DNA of 64,000 nucleotides from Lachnospiraceae bacterium (GTDB lineage Bacteria > Bacillota > Clostridia > Lachnospirales > Lachnospiraceae): NCBI GenBank assembly GCA_011959925.1, contig BLMD01000137.1, forward strand, positions 1-64,000, read 5' to 3'. Of the stretch, positions 46,581-53,970 are shown in pieces. Made by a program: the position numbers and the translations under genes. Numbering within the stretch: position 1 is the stretch's first letter; every line of letters starts with the position of its first letter. The notes below the pieces were generated by a model. It searched no databases and was not told the DNA's origin. It saw nothing but the letters and a program-made list of their open reading frames with translations.

Positions 46581-46613
46581 TCTGTTCACCTGCCTGATCG
46601 ATTCGTTAGTACA

Positions 46614-46642
46614 ATTATAGAACTCGTGTTCTTGTTTGTCAA
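46614..46642 (-). promoter_or_regulatory. Consensus promoter with a LexA box in the spacer
   Basis: Minus-strand TTGACA (46637-46642), a 17-bp spacer and TATAAT (46614-46619) match sigma-A perfectly. The spacer contains GAACACGAGTTC (46620-46631), which fits the Gram-positive LexA pattern GAAC-N4-GTTC. This is a strong SOS-repressed promoter for the sigma/DUF262 gene. Confidence 0.75.
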
Positions 46643-46729
46643 TACACAATCCGCCATTGTTCCATTTTTTTTGAAATTGTTGAATGCAATTGCAGAAAAA
46701 CAAATGAACAGAAAGGGGAACCAACCAGT

Positions 46730-46948
46730 ATGAAACCATTTATGTACCAAACCTATGGATCCGCAAAAAATCCTCTGCATTTTGGAGGAAGAATCTATGC
46801 AGGCGACTTTGACCGGAAACTCAGTCTTACCGATCTTGCAGAAAGAATCTCATCCGATCAGAAATTTGACCAGGAATGCCAAAGATTCGCCCAAAACAGG
46901 GCGATACAGGCGAAATACCAGGAAATATGGAAAGGAGACAGACAATGA
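46730..46948 (+). CDS. Small protein upstream of the RNA polymerase gene
   Basis: A 72-residue soluble protein, MKPFMYQTYGSAKNPLHFGG at the start, with a charged helical C-terminus (RISSDQKFDQECQRFAQNR). GAAAGGGG lies upstream at a rather long spacing. The stop overlaps the RNA polymerase start (ATGATG), so the two are translationally coupled. No family recognised; a small accessory factor of the polymerase is possible. Confidence 0.6.
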   Translation: MKPFMYQTYGSAKNPLHFGGRIYAGDFDRKLSLTDLAERISSDQKFDQECQRFAQNRAIQAKYQEIWKGDRQ

Positions 46949-49563
46949 TGCAATATACGCTGATAAAAATTCCGGTAAAAGAAGTATTGGAACAAACATT
47001 TGATATCACGATTTCCAAAGAAACCGAAATCGAACGCGGATACCGAATCACACAGTCCCCCTCGCTTCTGTTCGATCAGATCGAACGGATCCGGGGAACG
47101 CAAGTTTCCCATTTACGGGAAATCATCCTTGTTGTGGCAAAAAAGAATCCGAAACAGGAAGCGGCGCTGCGAAAACTGCTCACAGACGGCTTTTATTATA
47201 ACGGCGTCCATTACCGCCGATTCGGAAAATCGGCATCACAGGCAAAGGAAGGCATTACCGCTTTCGTGTGCGACGAAATCTATGAAGAATTATATGCGGT
47301 CACTCAAATGGACATCCCCGTCCAATCATGCATTATTTCAAAATATGAAGCGCAGAGATGCCTGCTGTTCAGCTCCTGTACACCGATCTGTGATTATATG
47401 CCCAACATCGTCATCATCGGCGAATATGAAAAAACGCTGCGCAGCCAGTGGATCAAATACGTCTCCGAAACCCAGAAAGAATTTACGGATCCAGACAGCG
47501 GCGAAACCAAACCGTATACATCCAGAGAAGTCAAAGAAGGCTTCCGGGATTTGACCATTTCCCCGTTTGACGGGTGCGGATGCCATGAACGAGATTTTAT
47601 GGAAACCGTAAGCGCACAGCTGGGACTTGACTACAACGCGGCAGGCGTACAGGTCCGGCTTCCTTTTATCAAAGGATACTCCGTGTATGTTCCGTTCCGT
47701 AAACTATTAAAAGAATGGGGGTATACACACATTACCGATATTTACGGAACCGCGCACAAGATCGATACGATCGACTGTATCTGGAATACCTCCATGTTCA
47801 AAGGACATGCCGTCTTTCAGGAAACATACGGAAACGACGCATGGATTCGGTATATGCAGACGCTTGGCAAATACCGGTGCAAGCTTGGAATCAGCAAATA
47901 CAGCCACCATATCAAATCCCTGCAAAAATACACGCGCATGAATTTCCAATATTTGCAGTGCCTGAATTTATGGAATCCCAGATATATCGAATGCTGGGAG
48001 AAAAAAGCCCTGCAAGATTACGATATTTTAGATCCTTCCAATGACGGACCGATCATCCGCCTTGCCAGATATACGACAGATCTCTTTGAGAAAATCCTAC
48101 AGGGAGATAAATTTTATGTCTGTAAATTTCTGGGCATCACCGATACCGAACCGGGCAGCGTACAGAGCCGGTATGCAACAGCCGCCATGTGTCACGATGT
48201 CATGTTAGAGGACCCCGCCGTCCGCCGGTTTTTATACCGGAAATTAAAAAAAGCCATCGACGAGGCAAAAATCGGAAAAATCTATTGCTCCGGCTTTTAC
48301 CATACAGGCGTCGGCGACATGATCGGCTACCTGCAATATGCCGTCGGCGAAACGCCCGCCGGATGTCTGCGCGAACGGGAATTATACAGTGGAAATTTTG
48401 ACTGTGGAGACATCGTATCGTTCCGTTCTCCGCTCGTCGACCCTTCCGAAGTCAACCGGGCGGCGATCGCCGAAAACGACGTCCTGAACCGATGGTTTTC
48501 CCACTTCAAAGACCAGGATATCGTCATGTTTAATATGTACGACATCTCCGCACAACAGCAGGGAGGCGCCGATTTTGACGGAGATATTTTCTTTCTCTGC
48601 AACGATCCTGCCGTTATCCATGCCAAAATAGAGAAACCCATTATCCTAGACCTGAACGACAAAGCGTCCGCCATGCCCAAACCCTATACAAAAGAAAACA
48701 TAGTGGAATACGAGATTATGACCAGAGACAGCCGGATCGGAGAAATTACAAACGCCGCAACCAGCATTGAAAATAAATATACCAAAGACGTCTCGCTCCA
48801 AAAAAAATACGACGATTACGCCTCGCTGCTCCGCGTGTTCCAGGGAAAAGAAATTGACTTTTTAAAAACCGGGTTCCGCTGGCATATGAACAGCGGACTG
48901 AAAAAACATATCAAACAACTGCCCTATTTCCTGCTTTATCACTACCCGGACAAAATGAAAACCTATCAAAACTTACGGGAAAAAAACAAATCCATCGAAG
49001 CAAAAGAAGATCAGTTACCGTACAATGCATACCACTCTCCCTCACCCATGAACGAATTGTGCCACTACATCTGTACATGGGAGAGAAATCATATCCTGTG
49101 GAACCAACCCGCCTGCCATCTGGAAGAAATTCGCAGCCTGATCTTAAACCATGATCTGGATCTGTCGGATAAAGCGATCCTCCGCACTGTGCGCAGGACC
49201 ATCAACGCATACGCTGCAACGCTCCGGGAACAGATGAAGCTTGGATGGGCGCACACAAACGCATACTCCATGGACGCCTGGATTGACCAGTGGAAAGAAC
49301 GGCTTGCCTCCCAGCTAAACAGCAGCGAAGAGATCATTGCCAACTACGTGATCAAAGCCTCTTACAACAGCCTGTCCGTCAGCAAAGCCCTGGCATGGAC
49401 GGTATACGGCGACTATATCCTAAAAAACTTAAACCAAAACACAAGCGCACAGCAGACGCTTTCCATTACGGAGCTTCCCTGCCAAACCAAAGACTCTTAT
49501 GAATACCTTGGAACATATTATCAGATGGAAGGAGGCGGCAATCATCACACGTTATCTGTATGA
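46945..49563 (+). CDS. Single-chain DPBB RNA polymerase (YonO/QDE-1-like)
   Basis: An 872-residue protein. The signature GGADFDGDIFFLCND has metal-binding Asp543, Asp545 and Asp547. It combines the NADFDGD loop of RNA polymerase beta-prime with the GGDLDGD of cellular RdRPs. It is preceded by VSFRSPLVDPSEVN and FKDQDIVMFNMYDIS, the RdRP/YonO order. A Lys in SMFKGHAVF (about 292) may mark the first barrel. Length fits phage SPbeta YonO, which transcribes late genes. I start at ATG 46945 (AAAGGAG, 7 nt). Divergent from a LexA-controlled sigma-like gene and upstream of virion genes. DNA- or RNA-templated activity cannot be told from sequence. Confidence 0.78.
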   Translation: MMQYTLIKIPVKEVLEQTFDITISKETEIERGYRITQSPSLLFDQIERIRGTQVSHLREIILVVAKKNPKQEAALRKLLTDGFYYNGVHYRRFGKSASQAKEGITAFVCDEIYEELYAVTQMDIPVQSCIISKYEAQRCLLFSSCTPICDYMPNIVIIGEYEKTLRSQWIKYVSETQKEFTDPDSGETKPYTSREVKEGFRDLTISPFDGCGCHERDFMETVSAQLGLDYNAAGVQVRLPFIKGYSVYVPFRKLLKEWGYTHITDIYGTAHKIDTIDCIWNTSMFKGHAVFQETYGNDAWIRYMQTLGKYRCKLGISKYSHHIKSLQKYTRMNFQYLQCLNLWNPRYIECWEKKALQDYDILDPSNDGPIIRLARYTTDLFEKILQGDKFYVCKFLGITDTEPGSVQSRYATAAMCHDVMLEDPAVRRFLYRKLKKAIDEAKIGKIYCSGFYHTGVGDMIGYLQYAVGETPAGCLRERELYSGNFDCGDIVSFRSPLVDPSEVNRAAIAENDVLNRWFSHFKDQDIVMFNMYDISAQQQGGADFDGDIFFLCNDPAVIHAKIEKPIILDLNDKASAMPKPYTKENIVEYEIMTRDSRIGEITNAATSIENKYTKDVSLQKKYDDYASLLRVFQGKEIDFLKTGFRWHMNSGLKKHIKQLPYFLLYHYPDKMKTYQNLREKNKSIEAKEDQLPYNAYHSPSPMNELCHYICTWERNHILWNQPACHLEEIRSLILNHDLDLSDKAILRTVRRTINAYAATLREQMKLGWAHTNAYSMDAWIDQWKERLASQLNSSEEIIANYVIKASYNSLSVSKALAWTVYGDYILKNLNQNTSAQQTLSITELPCQTKDSYEYLGTYYQMEGGGNHHTLSV

Positions 49564-50374
49564 AATCATAGAAGATTATCAAAATGCGGCTTCCGTTTCG
49601 GAGCAAAACGAGATCTTTGCGTCCTTCTGTCAAATGCTCTGGGCAAGTGAAAACAAGCGAAGAACTTATTACAAGAACATCCGCTTTTCGGTCCGTAAAG
49701 ATCTGCGCAATACCGCCCCTGGACAGATGTTTGGCAGATGGAATCAAATCACATACAAAGGGTATCAGTCCAAAACAAAAGAAACCGACTGGTGTTCGCT
49801 GATCCGGCAAAAAGTCAACAACCTCTATTCCAGATATTTTGACAAAGAAATTATTCTGGAACAAGCCTATTTACACCTGCTTGCCACACCGAAAAGACTC
49901 TACTACCAATGGATCAGCGGAATAGAAAAAGATCCCGGGCAGTGTGAAGAGGACATACGTGCGGCAATGGAACAGGCAGAGCAGCTCTATACGGTCTGCC
50001 GGCAAGCAAAAATGGAACTGTCCTGGAACGATTACAAAAAACTGACGGAAACTTTTTTACGGAGAATTTTTGACAACTGCCGGTCAATCGAACACTTCGA
50101 AAGTGAAACCTCTTTTGCAACCATGTATGATTTTATAGAAGAAGATCATTTTTATATCCGGTATTTCTGCAAAAGCCTCTCCGGCTACATGAGCAATTAC
50201 CGCAAAGCGTATTACGGCATCAAACGCGGCAGGAACAAAACCTATGTAACCTGCCGTCTCTGCGGCAGGCTGATGGAGAAAACAAATAACCGTATTCTTT
50301 ACTGCAGCCAATGCCGCGTCATCCGCAACCGGGAAAAAACAAGAGAATCTATGCGCAGAATAAGGAATGTTTGA
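49499..50374 (+). CDS. Protein with C-terminal zinc ribbon
   Basis: 291 residues from the ATG at 49499, overlapping the polymerase gene by 65 bp. That ATG lacks a ribosome site. AAGGAGG at about 49530 precedes an ATC-ATC pair, so the real N-terminus may be shorter. The body is helical and rich in aromatics. The C-terminus has CRLCGRLMEKTNNRILYCSQC (Cys-x2-Cys then Cys-x2-Cys), then the basic tail RNREKTRESMRRIR. It is probably a nucleic-acid-binding protein working with the polymerase. No family recognised. Confidence 0.65.
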   Translation: MNTLEHIIRWKEAAIITRYLYEIIEDYQNAASVSEQNEIFASFCQMLWASENKRRTYYKNIRFSVRKDLRNTAPGQMFGRWNQITYKGYQSKTKETDWCSLIRQKVNNLYSRYFDKEIILEQAYLHLLATPKRLYYQWISGIEKDPGQCEEDIRAAMEQAEQLYTVCRQAKMELSWNDYKKLTETFLRRIFDNCRSIEHFESETSFATMYDFIEEDHFYIRYFCKSLSGYMSNYRKAYYGIKRGRNKTYVTCRLCGRLMEKTNNRILYCSQCRVIRNREKTRESMRRIRNV

Positions 50375-50380
50375 TTTAGA

Positions 50381-50392
50381 GAACGTATGTTC
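50381..50392. promoter_or_regulatory. Second LexA-type box
   Basis: GAACGTATGTTC fits GAAC-N4-GTTC and is symmetric in its arms. It lies just after the zinc-ribbon gene and 190 bp before the next gene. No good sigma-A promoter overlaps it. Confidence 0.5.
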
Positions 50393-50454
50393 TTTTCGGA
50401 AATCTGACCGGCTCCAGGAGTTTTTTTGTTGTTATATGTACAGTAGTGGATTAC

Positions 50455-50542
50455 CATGCCGTTTCATTTCTCACAGCAGGCGGCAGTGCTGCATGTTCTG
50501 CAGTATTGCCGTCTGCATTCTGTTACAGCGCATAACGGCATG
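50455..50542 (+). ncRNA. Structured leader RNA (nested hairpins)
   Basis: Outer arms CATGCCGTT (50455-50463) and AACGGCATG (50534-50542) are perfect. Inside, 50476-50493 and 50499-50516 pair over 18 bp with a five-base loop TGTTC. The three non-Watson-Crick positions are all G-U pairs when read as plus-strand RNA. It ends about 20 nt before the ribosome site of the 50572 gene. No U-tract follows, so it is not a terminator. Confidence 0.55.
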
Positions 50543-50571
50543 ACATGCGAGAAGAATCATTCGGAGGTGAT

Positions 50572-51255
50572 ATGTTGAAATTAAGTTATTTTGAACTGCT
50601 CTCAAACCGTCCCGTCGTTGTGCCGGGCGCAGGAGGCATCCTCTCTCCGAAATTGCGGGAAATTGCCGCTCTGGGAATCGAAAACTACCGCCAATACCTG
50701 ACCGTATTATCTATGGACGATTTTGAGCTGTTTTTGTCAATGGAGCCGTCTGCTCTGTTATTACAGCGTGTACTGAACTTTTTTATACAGGAAGAAGTCG
50801 TCTGTTCTCCCAGACACAACTGCTTTTTCCTTAAAACCGGAAAGGAAACCACGGGCACCGTGACCAGAGAATCCTATTCTGAAATTTGCGACGTCATCTT
50901 TCAGAGAAATAACATCAAATCCATGCAGCAGGAGGATCCGTCCAAAATCGAAAATAAAAAAGCTTCCGAAATCATGAAAAAACTTCAAAAAGGAAGGGCG
51001 CAGAAAGCGGCGCACGCAAAAGCAGACGATACGATGGACCTGGGAAATATCATTTCCGCCGTCGCAGGCAAAAGCCCGTCATTAAATCTTCTGAATATCT
51101 GGGATCTTACTATATTCCAGCTCTATGACTGTTTTGCACGTCTTTCCGCCAACAACATCTACGATATTCAATCCATGAGCGTTGCCGCATGGGGTGACAA
51201 AGACCACTCGTTTGACGCAGCCGCATGGTTTCAAAGAATATACCAACCACACTAA
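50572..51255 (+). CDS. Putative phage structural or assembly protein
   Basis: A 227-residue protein, MLKLSYFELLSNRPVVVPGA at the start. A charged linker (KKASEIMKKLQKGRAQKAA, about 130-150) divides two helical parts, and the C-terminus contains NIWDLTIFQLYDCFARLSAN and aromatic residues. I choose the ATG at 50572, which has GGAGG just upstream. It is encoded 26 bp before a tail-tube-like protein. Tail-assembly chaperone is one possibility from position; the family is not certain. Confidence 0.6.
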   Translation: MLKLSYFELLSNRPVVVPGAGGILSPKLREIAALGIENYRQYLTVLSMDDFELFLSMEPSALLLQRVLNFFIQEEVVCSPRHNCFFLKTGKETTGTVTRESYSEICDVIFQRNNIKSMQQEDPSKIENKKASEIMKKLQKGRAQKAAHAKADDTMDLGNIISAVAGKSPSLNLLNIWDLTIFQLYDCFARLSANNIYDIQSMSVAAWGDKDHSFDAAAWFQRIYQPH

Positions 51256-51281
51256 TCTCATCAAAAAAAGGAGGAACTATT

Positions 51282-52061
51282 ATGTCAACCAAAAACATGG
51301 CAAACCGTGAAGTCTGTGATCTTATTTTCGTCGATTATGAAAATAAAGTACCGTTTTTAAACTTAGACTTCGCAAATGTAAGCACAACCGAATTAACAGG
51401 AGAATCCACTTTCGCCTACGGCGGAAAAGGATACCCAAAACGCGTACGCTTCGCAGGAGAAAAGAGCGGTACGCTTACCATTGAGACGCAGATCCAGACC
51501 GTCAAATTGTGGCAGCTGATCACGGGCGGCGAAAGGAAAACGTCTGCCGAATTTGTTGCCAGAGCCGTACTTTCTGCAGACGAAACCGGAAAAGTCATCA
51601 CATTAAAAGAAACGCCGGTCGAAGGCAGCGTTTATGTATACGCACAGGATGACGACTGCGGAACAAAGCTGGACTGCACGGTTTCCGGCGCAGCCGTTAC
51701 ATTGGATACCGCGCTTGATGCAGGCGAAAAAGTCATCGTCTATTACATGAAATCCGTTGCCGAAGGCGTAGAGAGGATCAACGTCAAATCTACGAGCATG
51801 CCGAAAAACTTTATCGTTTACGGCGATACGGTCATGCAGACGGAAGACGGCAAACTGCTTCCGTACCGGATGGTTGCCGCAAAATGCGCGCCGCAGAGCA
51901 ATTTAAGCTTATCGTTCTCCAACAACGGAGACCCGGGTACGGTCACGATCACCTGCGATCTGTTAGCAGACGCGGACAACAACATCTTAGATCTTATTCT
52001 GATCGACGAGGAGCACACAGAAGCTCCGGAAGAAAATAAAGAAGACGCACCGCAGTCATAA
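51282..52061 (+). CDS. Putative phage major tail/structural protein
   Basis: A 259-residue beta-rich protein from the ATG at 51282 (AAAAAAGGAGGAACTATT upstream). MANREVCDLIFVDYENKVPF and FAYGGKGYPKRVRFAGEKSG look like phage tail-tube or major structural subunits. A central insertion with regular beta strands (VYVYAQDDDCGTKLDC) could be an Ig-like addition. The C-terminal tail is acidic. A strong SD and its own terminator (52070-52109) suggest high expression, as expected for a main virion subunit. Confidence 0.6.
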   Translation: MSTKNMANREVCDLIFVDYENKVPFLNLDFANVSTTELTGESTFAYGGKGYPKRVRFAGEKSGTLTIETQIQTVKLWQLITGGERKTSAEFVARAVLSADETGKVITLKETPVEGSVYVYAQDDDCGTKLDCTVSGAAVTLDTALDAGEKVIVYYMKSVAEGVERINVKSTSMPKNFIVYGDTVMQTEDGKLLPYRMVAAKCAPQSNLSLSFSNNGDPGTVTITCDLLADADNNILDLILIDEEHTEAPEENKEDAPQS

Positions 52062-52069
52062 CCGCAGAA

Positions 52070-52109
52070 ATGGGATAACAGGCAAACCGCTTTGTTATCC
52101 CATTTTTTT
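52070..52109 (+). terminator. Rho-independent terminator
   Basis: ATGGGATAACA (52070-52080) pairs with TGTTATCCCAT (52093-52103), followed by TTTTTTT. Confidence 0.88.
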
Positions 52110-52157
52110 ACACGCAGAAACAACTTGTCGTATCATGCAACAGAAAGGAGTTTCGAT

Positions 52158-53054
52158 ATGCCACGAAAAATTTCAAACAGCGGTATAAAACTCATCAAAA
52201 AATTTGAAGGCTGCAGGCTGTCCGCATATCAAGATGCCGTCGGCGTCATCACCATCGGATACGGATGGACAAAACCCATCGACGGAAATCCCTTGACAAT
52301 GGATACAAAAATTACGCAGTCCAAAGCAGAATCCCTTTTGAAAAAAGGATTGGAAGCCTACGAATCCAAAGTAAACAAATACGACGCCAAATACCGCTTT
52401 AACCAAAACCAATTTGACGCGCTCGTCTCTTTCGCATATAACATCGGCTCCATCGACCAGCTGACCGCAAACGGAACCCGGAGCATTTCTGCCATTGCAG
52501 AAAAAATTCCGGCTTATAATAAAGCCGGCGGCCGCATTTTATCCGGCTTAACCAGCCGCAGAAACGCCGAAAAACAGCTGTTTTTAACCCCCGTATCTTC
52601 CTCCCTTCCCTCTTCTTCCCGCGAAAAAACCAAAGTCACTTATATAACGCACCGTATTCCGGGCAGCCGGTGGGGAAATGAAATCACCGGATACCAGAAC
52701 AACAATTCCATGGGATATTCCGGCGTCTTCGGCAAGCCCGTCGACAAAATCGCCATCCGGCTCAACGAAGGAACGATCACCTATACCGCCCACCGCACAG
52801 ACGGCAGATGGGGAGGCGAAATCCACGGCTATTCCAAAACGGACAGCAGCAAATACGCCGGTTCTTCCAAAACACCCATCGACGCGGTCGCAATCAAAGC
52901 AAAAGGCATTACCGGCACGTTAAAATACCGCGTCCACAGAATATCCGACCACAAATGGGGAAACTGGATCAAAGGATACTCCAAAACAAACAGCAGCAAA
53001 TACGCCGGTATTTTTGGCAGCGCCATCGACGCCATTCAAATCGGCATTCAATAA
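52158..53054 (+). CDS. Endolysin: GH24 lysozyme with ChW-like repeats
   Basis: 298 residues from the ATG at 52158 (GAAAGGAG upstream). Residues 1-145 are a T4-type muramidase: catalytic Glu in KKFEGCRLSAYQDAVGVITI, GYGWTK, and FNQNQFDALVSFAYNIGS. Three C-terminal repeats (about 160-298) contain HRIPGSRWGNEITGYQ, HRTDGRWGGEIHGYS and HRISDHKWGNWIKGYS, typical ChW wall-binding modules of clostridia. There is no signal peptide, so release depends on the holin encoded 15 bp downstream. Confidence 0.9.
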   Translation: MPRKISNSGIKLIKKFEGCRLSAYQDAVGVITIGYGWTKPIDGNPLTMDTKITQSKAESLLKKGLEAYESKVNKYDAKYRFNQNQFDALVSFAYNIGSIDQLTANGTRSISAIAEKIPAYNKAGGRILSGLTSRRNAEKQLFLTPVSSSLPSSSREKTKVTYITHRIPGSRWGNEITGYQNNNSMGYSGVFGKPVDKIAIRLNEGTITYTAHRTDGRWGGEIHGYSKTDSSKYAGSSKTPIDAVAIKAKGITGTLKYRVHRISDHKWGNWIKGYSKTNSSKYAGIFGSAIDAIQIGIQ

Positions 53055-53069
53055 TTCGGAGGTAACTAC

Positions 53070-53498
53070 ATGCATCACATCATAACGGAAATCGACTGGG
53101 CGCAGATCTTTTCGGTCATATGGAGCGCTCTTTTACTCCCTCTGACCGCATATGCGGGCGCACAGATCCGCGCCTGGGCGAAAACAAAACAACTGGAACA
53201 ATATACGGATATTTTATACCAAAATGCCGCCGGGGCTGTCAAAGACGTCTACGAGACCATTGTAAAGGATATGAAGGGAACTACGGTCTGGACCAAAGAA
53301 AAACAAAACGAAGTCAGGGAGCTTGCCAAAGCCAAAACCGTCTGCGCGCTGACCAACACGGCGTACCGCTGTTTAAAAGCAGCCAATGAAGACTTTGACG
53401 AATACTTAGACGGAATGATCGGAACAGTGCTCTATGACCTGAAACAAAATACCATGAACCAGACGGATACCATGCCATGGAAGCGATCCGGGAACTGA
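53070..53498 (+). CDS. Phage holin, LLH family
   Basis: A 142-residue protein with one N-terminal membrane helix (about 12-34, VIWSALLLPLTAYAGAQIRA), then amphipathic helices (AAGAVKDVYETIVKDMKG, WTKEKQNEVRELAKAK) typical of LLH holins. The ATG follows TTCGGAGGTAACTAC. It partners the endolysin gene just upstream. Confidence 0.78.
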   Translation: MHHIITEIDWAQIFSVIWSALLLPLTAYAGAQIRAWAKTKQLEQYTDILYQNAAGAVKDVYETIVKDMKGTTVWTKEKQNEVRELAKAKTVCALTNTAYRCLKAANEDFDEYLDGMIGTVLYDLKQNTMNQTDTMPWKRSGN

Positions 53499-53947
53499 CA
53501 GCCATTGACATCCCTTCTTTCATCCTTTCCGTCTGTATCATATTGGCAGCCGCAAAATCCGCAGCCTCTGCGTGGGAATGGATTGTCCGGACATTCGGAA
53601 TAGAAACCAGGGCAAACCGGAAACGACAGGAAGAGCACCGTCTCCTTGTACAGACATCGCAGACACTTGCCGCTTTGCAGCAAACCTATCAAACAGATAT
53701 CCAACGGCTGATGAACGCCCAGAGAGAAGTTTTAGCCGACCGGATCCATGAAAAATATAAATACTATATCTCCATAGGAGGCGTGCCGGAAGATGAACTG
53801 GACGAATTTACCCATCTGCATACGGCGTACAAAGGCATCGGCGGCAACCACAGCGGCGACGCCAAATACGAATACTGTATCCGTCATCTTCCGCTGCTTT
53901 CGGTGGAGACGACGATTACTCCCACAAATGAAGTTATCCTAAATTAA
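53477..53947 (+). CDS. Phage membrane protein, possible second holin or spanin-like partner
   Basis: 156 residues. One helix (about 13-35, FILSVCIILAAAKSAASAWE), a coiled coil (60-100), then a conserved-looking domain with YYISIGGVPEDELDEFTHLH and GGNHSGDAKYEYCI. It overlaps the holin gene by 22 bp without a separate strong ribosome site, so translation is coupled. Similar proteins accompany holins in Firmicute prophages; the role is not established. Confidence 0.6.
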   Translation: MEAIRELTAIDIPSFILSVCIILAAAKSAASAWEWIVRTFGIETRANRKRQEEHRLLVQTSQTLAALQQTYQTDIQRLMNAQREVLADRIHEKYKYYISIGGVPEDELDEFTHLHTAYKGIGGNHSGDAKYEYCIRHLPLLSVETTITPTNEVILN

Positions 53948-53970
53948 CCAAAGGAGGCGAACGAACTCAC

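Noticed and set aside
50455..50542. Rho-independent terminator after the zinc-ribbon gene
   Set aside because: No U-tract follows the stem, and the downstream arm leads straight to the next gene's ribosome site.
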